DNA of 64,000 nucleotides from Deltaproteobacteria bacterium (GTDB taxonomy: Bacteria > Desulfobacterota > Desulfobacteria > Desulfobacterales > Desulfatirhabdiaceae): NCBI GenBank assembly GCA_016219185.1, contig JACRBZ010000030.1, forward strand, positions 124,001-188,000, written 5' to 3'. The notes under the pieces are model-generated. The model was not told the DNA's origin and did not search any database. It worked only from the letters and a program-made list of their open reading frames with translations. Of the stretch, positions 57,679-64,000 are shown piece after piece. The position numbers were made by a program, and so were the translations under genes. Each line of letters opens with the position of its first letter. Positions within the stretch are counted from its first letter, which is position 1.

Positions 57679-58674
57679 ATGCCCGAGGAAATATGTCGTA
57701 ACCTCTATCGCATCGAGGTTCCCCTTCCCGAAAGTCCGCTGAAATCCCTGAACTCGTATGTCGTAAAAGGAAAAGACCGGAATCTGGTCATTGATACGGG
57801 GTTCAATCAAAAAACCTGTCTGGAGGCCATGCAGACAGGTTTGGGCGCTTTGGGGATCGATCTGTCGCGGACGGATTTTTTCATCACCCACCTTCATGCC
57901 GATCATTTTGGCCTGGTGACCCGCCTGGCGACCGGAACAAGTCAGATTTTTTTCAGCCGGCCGGATGCTGAAATCATGGAATCCTGGGAAGGATTTGAAC
58001 CCATGATCGCCTTTGCAGCTAAAAACGGATTTCCTGAAGATGCGCTTCGTTCGGCGCTTGAGCAGCATCCGGGAAATAAGTACGGGTCGGACTGGATGCC
58101 GGCCTTAAACTTTCTGGCGGATGGGAACCGGATCGATGTGGGGGATTATGGTTTTGAATGCATCGAAACCCCTGGCCATACCCTGGGGCATATCTGCCTG
58201 TATGAACCGGATCAGCGGCTGCTGATAGCCGGCGATCATATCCTGGGAGACATCACGCCCAATATCCAGTGCTGGTCGGACGCCGAAAATCCCCTCAGGC
58301 ATTATCTGGCAAGTCTCGATAAGATTCGGGGCGTTGCCGTGGATCTGGTTCTTCCCGGGCACCGCTCGCTGTTTTCCAACTGCACGCAAAGAATTCAGGA
58401 ACTCGAAACACACCATGAACAGCGACTTGACGAAGTTCTGAAAATTCTGGGGGGTTACCCCCTCACGGCCTATGCGGTTGCTTCCAGAATGACCTGGGAT
58501 ATCCGCGGTTCCTGGGAGGAATTCCCGGTTGCCCAGAAATGGTTTGCAACCGGGGAGGCCATTTCGCATCTGCGGTATCTTGAGGATGAAGGCAGAATCG
58601 GGCGGATCGGCGGCGCTGCGGATGGCGAGGCGAAAAAAGATGCGATCCGGTTTCATCTTAAGAAGGTGCCGTAA
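57679..58674 (+). CDS. MBL-fold metallo-hydrolase
   Basis: 331 residues with the zinc motif HLHADHFG, a later His in ETPGHTLGHICL, Asp in IAGDHILGDI and the final His in VLPGHRS. The C-terminal 80 residues form a winged-helix-like tail, as in the RNase-unrelated LACTB2/beta-lactamase-like hydrolases. The substrate is not known, but an acyl-thioester or hydroperoxide ester is plausible. Confidence 0.85.
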   Translation: MPEEICRNLYRIEVPLPESPLKSLNSYVVKGKDRNLVIDTGFNQKTCLEAMQTGLGALGIDLSRTDFFITHLHADHFGLVTRLATGTSQIFFSRPDAEIMESWEGFEPMIAFAAKNGFPEDALRSALEQHPGNKYGSDWMPALNFLADGNRIDVGDYGFECIETPGHTLGHICLYEPDQRLLIAGDHILGDITPNIQCWSDAENPLRHYLASLDKIRGVAVDLVLPGHRSLFSNCTQRIQELETHHEQRLDEVLKILGGYPLTAYAVASRMTWDIRGSWEEFPVAQKWFATGEAISHLRYLEDEGRIGRIGGAADGEAKKDAIRFHLKKVP

Positions 58675-58708
58675 GATTCCCGCGTCCCATAACCATTGTT
58701 TTTATACA

Positions 58709-59287
58709 TCACGCGGGATCGACCGGATGTGGATTCACCGATGCTTCGAACTGATGGTGCCAGAATAAAAACCGATCTATCTTATCCTGACCGTAGCGGA
58801 AAAGACCCTGAATAATCTGGTCCACCGATTTTTCCACAGCCGGATGCGTGCCGCCATTTTTGGAATAAAATTTGTCGGCATAGCAGATGATTTGCTCTTC
58901 AAGCGTTTGAGGGGTCATGTCGCGAAGGGGGACCGGCAAATTCCGGGTCTCAATTTCTTCCACGGTGAGCCCGACGCCCACGTGCCGCTCGCAGACCAGG
59001 CCATGTCTGGCCAGGCCCGCATGCTCCAGAAGCGCCCTTCCCAGATATCCGTGACAGATATAGGGAAGGTTTCCGGTACAGCCAAGTTCGGGTGTATTGG
59101 TCATGAAAATGCCGATATCGTGCAGCATGGCCGCTTCATGGATAAAGTCCATGTCCGGATTCAGGCTTTCGAGGCTTCGGGCAATGGCAAGGGCTTTTTG
59201 CGCCACCAGCCGGCTGTGAGCGATCAGCATCTCACTGAGCGCTGATCCTGGCTGGTAATGTGCGGTGATGACTTCCACGGGATCCAT
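58709..59287 (-). CDS. HD-domain protein
   Basis: 192 residues with HSRLVAQKALAIA, the HD pair in EAAMLHDIGIFMTN, a following His (ICHGYLGRALLEHAGL) and the RHVGVGLT region. This resembles the small HDIG phosphohydrolases annotated as phosphohydrolase or tRNA 2',3'-cyclic phosphodiesterase-like. It lies 4 bp after prfB on the same strand, so it belongs to the lnt-prfB transcript. Confidence 0.8.
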   Translation of the reverse strand: MDPVEVITAHYQPGSALSEMLIAHSRLVAQKALAIARSLESLNPDMDFIHEAAMLHDIGIFMTNTPELGCTGNLPYICHGYLGRALLEHAGLARHGLVCERHVGVGLTVEEIETRNLPVPLRDMTPQTLEEQIICYADKFYSKNGGTHPAVEKSVDQIIQGLFRYGQDKIDRFLFWHHQFEASVNPHPVDPA

Positions 59288-59291
59288 ATGT

Positions 59292-60402
59292 CTACTTCAG
59301 TCCCCTTGATTTTCCGGCCATCAGCACCCCTTCGATAAACGGATCGAGAGACCCGTCCAGCACGTCCTGGGCATTGCCGATGTCCAGGTCAATCCGGTGA
59401 TCCTTGACCATTTGATAGGGATGAAGGATATAGGAGCGGATCTGTCTTCCCCAGGCAATTTCATCCTTGGTGTCATGCATTTCCTGAAGCTTGTCGTCCT
59501 GCCGCTGTTTTTCAAGCTGATAGAGCTTGGATCGCAGCACTTTCATGGCCAAATCCTTGTTGCGGTGCTGGGACCTTTCCTGCTGGCAGGCGACAACGAT
59601 CCCAGAGGGCAGGTGGGTAATCCGGACCGCGCTGCTGGTTTTATTGACATGCTGGCCGCCGGCCCCGCTTGCCCGAAAAACATCGACGCGGAGATCTTTT
59701 TCATCGATATCCACGACGATTTCGCTGCTCAGCTCCGGATAGACAAAAACCGATGAAAACGATGTCTGACGTTTGCCGTTGGCGTTAAACGGCGAAATGC
59801 GGACCAGGCGATGAATGCCGTTTTCGGATTTCAGATATCCGTACGCATATTCGCCGGCCACTGTAAACGTTGCACCCTTGAGGCCGGCTTCATCACCGGG
59901 CTGGTAATCCACGATTTCCATCTTGAAGTTTTTCCGCTCGATCCACCGGGCATACATGCGAAACAGCATTTCGGACCAGTCCTGGGCTTCGGTTCCGCCG
60001 GCGCCGGCGGTGATGGAAACGATGGCGTTATTAAGGTCGTCTTCGCCATCCAGCATTAAACTTAAGGAGAGATCCTGAATGCGTTTTTCAATCTGGCCGA
60101 GTTGCCGCACGACTTCGCCAAGGGCTTCAGCGTCGGATTCTTCCATGGCCAAGTTCAGCAGGATCTCGCTGTCTTCCAGATCCTGGTAAAGATTTTTCAA
60201 GCCGCTGACCTTTGTGGACAGCAGGGTGCGTTCTTTTAATATGACCGTGGTCTTTTCCGGATTGTCCCAGAAAGACTTGCCGGCGATCATGGCCTCAATT
60301 TCCTTCAGTCGTCTTTCTTTGCCAGCCAGGTCAAAGATACCCCTTGAACGGTTCTAATTTTTGATAGAGTTCCTTGATCGTCTGTTTGATTTCCAAAGAC
60401 AT
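59292..60402 (-). CDS. prfB: Peptide chain release factor 2 (programmed +1 frameshift)
   Basis: The ATG at 60402 (AAGGAGGCCC) opens 23 codons ending GYL, then UGA at 60331-60333. A +1 shift at CUU-UGA continues as DLAGKERRLKEIEAM to the stop at 59292, a total of about 369 residues. The catalytic GGQ is in ASGAGGQHVNKTSSAVR, and SPF (RISPFNANG) is the UGA/UAA recognition tripeptide. The factor ends translation at UAA and UGA. Its own level controls the shift. It overlaps the end of lnt by 49 bases. Confidence 0.95.
60330..60345 (-). promoter_or_regulatory. prfB recoding site
   Basis: AAGGGGTATCTTTGAC on the minus strand has a Shine-Dalgarno-like AGGGG three bases before CUU-UGA-C, the classical stimulator of the +1 shift. 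Confidence 0.95.
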
Positions 60403-61991
60403 AATGGGCCTCCTTTAGTGAAAATATTTTTATTGGTAATGGCGTAGCGTAAAAATAACAGGATGCTGATTGCCATGCAGGTTAAGGCAAAAACATCGCC
60501 GTATCGGGTATAAAAGGATTCCGTTTTTAATACAGGCAGAGAGCGGGTGATCACGGCTTCTTCGAACAGCGGCGTTGATGCGATAATCCTGCCGATTGGA
60601 TCAATAAATCCGCTGATTCCGGTATTGGCGGAGCGTATCAGGGACCTGCGGTTTTCAAGAGCCCTGAAAACGGCCATGGAAAAATGCTGATACGGTGCAC
60701 TAGTTTTACCATACCAGGCGTCGTTTGTCATGTTAATTAAAAATGCCGCCCGGTTTCTGGCCATTTCTCTGGATAGATCCGGGAATATCATTTCATAGCA
60801 GATCTGAATTCCCAGGGGAAATTCCCCCCAGATCAGGGTCTGGCCTTTTTGGCCGGACTTAAAATCGCCCACTTCCTCGACGATTTTTCCAATAAACGGA
60901 AACCATTCCTGTAACGGAACATATTCACCAAAAGGTACGAGATGGACCTTATCGTATTTCCCGGTTACATTCCCGTTCGGATCAATCAGAAAAGCGCTGT
61001 TGAAAAAATCGGCATGGTGGTCATCTTGCCGGATAAAGGACGGGCTGCCGATCAAAAAACTGGTTCCGGTCTCCCTAACCCCTTTAATGACCATTTCCGT
61101 CGGGCCGGCATTGTAGAGAAAATAAAACGGCGCTGCGGTTTCCGGCCAGACAATCAGGTCGGGGCTTGATTGTTTTGCCGATTTAGAAAGAGCGAGGTAT
61201 TTCTCGGTTGTCGAGATTTGGAAAGCCGGATCCCATTTGATGGCCTGATCAATATTGCCCTGAACAATGGCGATCTTCGAAGAAGGCGATTTGGATATTT
61301 GGGCATCGATGGAACTGATGCGCCACTGGCCATATCCCAGCATATAAAGCACCAGAAGGAAGGAAACGGCAATGCCGGCTGCTGCCGAACGGCGTTTTTG
61401 CATGGCGCTTGAAGACTGCCTTTCCGAAAAGTATTGCCAGAGCAGAAATCCCGCCACGTTAATTGAAAGGATCACAAAAGAGATGCCATAAACGCCGGTC
61501 AAGTCGGCTGCCTGAATCAGAGTTAACTGACGGTACTGAGAGTATCCCAGGAATTCCCAGGGAAATCCGGATAAAAAAAAGGATCTGAAATATTCCAGGG
61601 CAACCCATACTGCCGGCATGGCCGATATAAAACAGACGGGCTGGGTATCTGTGGTCCATGCAAAAGCTGCTGCAAAAACCGCCAAATAAAGCGCCATGTA
61701 AGCGACAAGCAGAAAAAGAATCGGCACGCTCAAATAAAAGGGCAGGTGGCCGAAGGTCATCAGGGTATGGATCAGCCAGTACATCAGTGTCAGATAATGT
61801 ACGCCGCCGGTCAATAATCCCAGCCTGAAACCGTTTTTAAGAGACTTTCCCCGTAGCGAAATCATCAGCGGAACCAGGGCAACCCAGGCCAGCCATGACA
61901 GACCGATACTGGGAAATGATACGGTCAGCAGTGCGCCGCTGGATCCAGCAAGGATCAATTGGTGCGTATTAATTTTATTCGAGTTTGTCAT
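60354..61991 (-). CDS. lnt: Apolipoprotein N-acyltransferase (Lnt)
   Basis: 545 residues with about seven N-terminal membrane helices, then a nitrilase-type domain. The catalytic triad is Glu in VWPETAAPF, Lys in KYDKVHLVPFGEYVP and Cys in GIQICYEMIFPDL. It adds the third acyl chain to outer-membrane lipoproteins at the inner membrane. The last 16 codons overlap the prfB start, an unusually long overlap for functionally unrelated genes. Confidence 0.93.
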   Translation of the reverse strand: MTNSNKINTHQLILAGSSGALLTVSFPSIGLSWLAWVALVPLMISLRGKSLKNGFRLGLLTGGVHYLTLMYWLIHTLMTFGHLPFYLSVPILFLLVAYMALYLAVFAAAFAWTTDTQPVCFISAMPAVWVALEYFRSFFLSGFPWEFLGYSQYRQLTLIQAADLTGVYGISFVILSINVAGFLLWQYFSERQSSSAMQKRRSAAAGIAVSFLLVLYMLGYGQWRISSIDAQISKSPSSKIAIVQGNIDQAIKWDPAFQISTTEKYLALSKSAKQSSPDLIVWPETAAPFYFLYNAGPTEMVIKGVRETGTSFLIGSPSFIRQDDHHADFFNSAFLIDPNGNVTGKYDKVHLVPFGEYVPLQEWFPFIGKIVEEVGDFKSGQKGQTLIWGEFPLGIQICYEMIFPDLSREMARNRAAFLINMTNDAWYGKTSAPYQHFSMAVFRALENRRSLIRSANTGISGFIDPIGRIIASTPLFEEAVITRSLPVLKTESFYTRYGDVFALTCMAISILLFLRYAITNKNIFTKGGPLCLWKSNRRSRNSIKN

Positions 61992-62282
61992 TTTTCCTCA
62001 AGATGATCATCTGCGCCTTCGCTTCCTTCATCGGTCTGTATAGACGTGACCTCCGAAGCGTCGAATGCACCATGAAATTTATAACCTTTATTAATACCAC
62101 CAATAGCCGTTTGTCACAACCCGGAAAACAGGAGGGGCTGGCGGATCGAGCAGTTGAAAGGTTTCACGGATTGACAAATATTGCTATTATTGATAAATTA
62201 TTACCCGATATAATGCATGATAAATAAGATAAATTCGGCGGCTTTTCTGAAATCGCGGCCGTCCGGGAAAAGTCGATTGCAG

Positions 62283-62564
62283 ATGACAGAAGATGCTATG
62301 ATTTCAAGGGATATTACGCTCACTAATGCGCTGGGACTTCATGCCAGGCCTGCAGCTCAGATTGCGATGCTTGCCGCAAAGGCCATTTACAGGGTCTGGA
62401 TGATCAGCGACGGGGAACAGGTCGACGCCAAAAGCATTATTGATATCCTTTCCTTGTATTGCCCCAAAGGATCCCCAATTCGGTTTGTTGTTGAAAATGC
62501 TCAGGACATTGAAACATTGAACGCTATTGCAGCCCTGGCTGAAAGCGGTTTCGGAGAGAATTAG
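62283..62564 (+). CDS. HPr-family phosphocarrier protein
   Basis: About 93 residues of HPr type with the phosphorylatable His in [13 protein letters not shown] and the second conserved segment [18 protein letters not shown] (Ser46-equivalent region). I chose the ATG at 62283; one at 62217 or 62298 is also possible, since none has a strong ribosome site. It precedes ptsI by 2 bp. In sulfate reducers such systems often serve regulation or partial PTS (for example mannose-type) uptake. The lnt-HPr gap (61992-62282) shows no other gene. Confidence 0.9.
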   Translation: MTEDAMISRDITLTNALGLHARPAAQIAMLAAKAIYRVWMISDGEQVDAKSIIDILSLYCPKGSPIRFVVENAQDIETLNAIAALAESGFGEN

Positions 62565-62566
62565 CC

Positions 62567-64000
62567 ATGACAGATAGTGACTTTGGGGAAATCATTCTTA
62601 CCGGTATTGGCGTTTCTCCGGGTATCTGCATTGGAAAAGCGTACCTGGTCGATGTTGAGGGTATTGATATTGTTGAAAAATATCATATTTCTCAGCTCCA
62701 TGTTCATTCGGAGATCATGCGATTCAAACTGGCGGTTAAAAAGGCTAAAAACGAACTGCGGGCCATCATTGAGAATACTCCCGATGCGATCAAAGAACAT
62801 GCCGATATTCTTGAAACCCATGTAATTCTGCTGAAGGATAAACTGCTTTACGGGAAAATTATAGAAACCATTGAAGCGGATTGTGTCAATGCTGAATGGG
62901 CGCTAAAAAAAGTGGTTTCTTCCTTGAAAGCCATGTTCCTGAATATGTCTGATCCTTATCTGAAGGAACGGGCCATAGACATCGGCCATGTATCGGACAG
63001 AATCCTGAATAATCTCATCGGGTCTGAAAAAATCAATATTGCTTCTATTGATAAGCGGGTGGTACTGGTGGCTGCGGATTTGTCTCCGGCACAGACCAGC
63101 CAGATTCAACTAGAACGCGTCAAGGGTTTTGTCACGGACAAGGGTGGCGGAACATCGCATACCAGTATTATCGCCAGGACACTGGGAATTCCGGCCGTAT
63201 CCGGTCTGGATCATGCGACAAAGACCATTTTGAACGATGATCTGATCATCGTGGATGGCATTTCCGGCAACGTCATCGTTCATCCTTCCGAGCAGACCCT
63301 TGTTGCGTATGAAGAACGCCGGATTCAGTATGAAATGCAAATGGCGGCCCTGGACCGGCAGAGTCATCTGGATGCGGTTACCCTTGATGGTCACCGGTTT
63401 ATGGTAATGGGCAATATCGAGCTTCCGGAAGAAATCGTATCCGTGCTGGATCACGGCGGAGACGGCATCGGCCTTTACCGGACCGAATTCCAATACCTGG
63501 GGCGGCCGGATTTTCCCGGCGAGGCCGAACTCTTTGACAAATACAGAGACGTTGTGGAAGTTGTGGCACCCAGGCCGGTCACCATCCGCACCCTCGATAT
63601 CAACGGAGACAAGGCGCTGGATCGGCCCATGGAAAGCGTCGAGGACAATCCGGCCCTAGGACTTCGAGCCATTCGGTATTGCCTCAGGCACCCGGATATC
63701 TTTAAAACCCAACTCCGGGCCATTTTGAGGGCCGCATCTTATGGGAACGTACGCATTTTATTTCCCATGATATCCTGTTTTGAAGAAATCCAGGAAGCCA
63801 AAGCGATGCTCGATACGGTATCGGATGAGTTGCAACAAGAGGGAATCGCACATAACCGCGATATCGAAATCGGAATCATGATCGAAGTTCCTTCGGCGGT
63901 GATTTTATCCGATATTCTGGCGGATGTTGTTGACTTTTTCAGTATCGGAACCAATGACCTGATTCAGTTTTCACTGGCCATTGATCGGGGAAACCGTCAG
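62567..64000 (+). CDS. ptsI: Phosphoenolpyruvate-protein phosphotransferase (Enzyme I), runs off the edge
   Basis: 478 residues are visible from the ATG at 62567. It shows the active-site His in [13 protein letters not shown], the PEP-binding [12 protein letters not shown] and the TIM-barrel [14 protein letters not shown] and [20 protein letters not shown]. It passes phosphate from PEP to HPr. The last hundred or so residues lie beyond the window. It directly follows the HPr gene. Confidence 0.95.
   Translation, partial: MTDSDFGEIILTGIGVSPGICIGKAYLVDVEGIDIVEKYHISQLHVHSEIMRFKLAVKKAKNELRAIIENTPDAIKEHADILETHVILLKDKLLYGKIIETIEADCVNAEWALKKVVSSLKAMFLNMSDPYLKERAIDIGHVSDRILNNLIGSEKINIASIDKRVVLVAADLSPAQTSQIQLERVKGFVTDKGGGTSHTSIIARTLGIPAVSGLDHATKTILNDDLIIVDGISGNVIVHPSEQTLVAYEERRIQYEMQMAALDRQSHLDAVTLDGHRFMVMGNIELPEEIVSVLDHGGDGIGLYRTEFQYLGRPDFPGEAELFDKYRDVVEVVAPRPVTIRTLDINGDKALDRPMESVEDNPALGLRAIRYCLRHPDIFKTQLRAILRAASYGNVRILFPMISCFEEIQEAKAMLDTVSDELQQEGIAHNRDIEIGIMIEVPSAVILSDILADVVDFFSIGTNDLIQFSLAIDRGNRQ

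Noticed and set aside
60331..60333. prfB as a frameshifted pseudogene
   Set aside because: The slippery CUU-UGA-C with its upstream AGGGG is the standard programmed site of this gene.

Overview
The window looks like a chromosomal segment of an anaerobic, sulfate-reducing deltaproteobacterium (Desulfobacterota, Desulfobacterales-like). The basis is a transmembrane Tmc-type redox complex with a tetraheme cytochrome c3, an orange-protein (ORP)-like sigma-54 gene cluster, two UGA-decoded selenoproteins, and a complete methylmalonyl-CoA/transcarboxylase module. Gene density is high and codon use looks even. I saw no rRNA, tRNA, CRISPR array, insertion sequence or prophage.

Layout. 1-2.3 kb: a damaged patch with a radical SAM pseudogene that lacks its Cys motif and a headless flavoprotein, next to an intact selenocysteine peroxiredoxin (minus strand). 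2.4-6.5 kb: response regulator and tmc genes (minus strand, order D-C-B-A). 6.7-13.2 kb: ORP-like divergon. NifX-like, IscU-like and FmdB-like genes run leftward, and a Gly-rich peptide plus two ferredoxin-MinD ATPases run rightward. Two facing sigma-54 promoters flank two pairs of 16-bp palindromes, and the likely activator is encoded at the right end. 13.5-17.7 kb: acyl-CoA ligase, patatin-like protein and 3-hydroxyacyl-CoA dehydrogenase. 18-23.5 kb: TSUP exporter, HesB-like selenoprotein, EpmA-like enzyme, HD protein and a response regulator. 23.9-27.7 kb: queuosine operon (queA-tgt) with nfu and an aminotransferase.

28-38.6 kb is the metabolic core: TetR regulator, methylmalonyl-CoA epimerase, methylmalonyl-CoA mutase, MeaB, 12S-type carboxyltransferase, small subunit, 5S-biotin carboxyltransferase and succinyl-CoA synthetase. 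Together these interconvert propionyl-CoA and succinate, coupling carboxyl transfer to oxaloacetate/pyruvate and yielding ATP or GTP. This suits propionate or odd-chain fatty acid oxidation. 38.9-47.2 kb: hypA-hypB, rsmD, a GAF-sigma-54 activator, phosphohexomutase, parvulin, cold-shock protein and a phosphate transporter pair. 47.3-51.7 kb: GntR regulator with a clear operator, and a PutA-type proline catabolic enzyme. 53-56.6 kb: ahcY-metK-panC. 56.8-64 kb: YkgJ-like protein, metallo-hydrolase, HD protein, prfB with its programmed frameshift, lnt, HPr and the start of ptsI, which runs off the right edge.

The least routine items are the two selenoproteins, which a standard gene caller would split or truncate, and the sigma-54 divergon with its matched 33-bp operator spacing.
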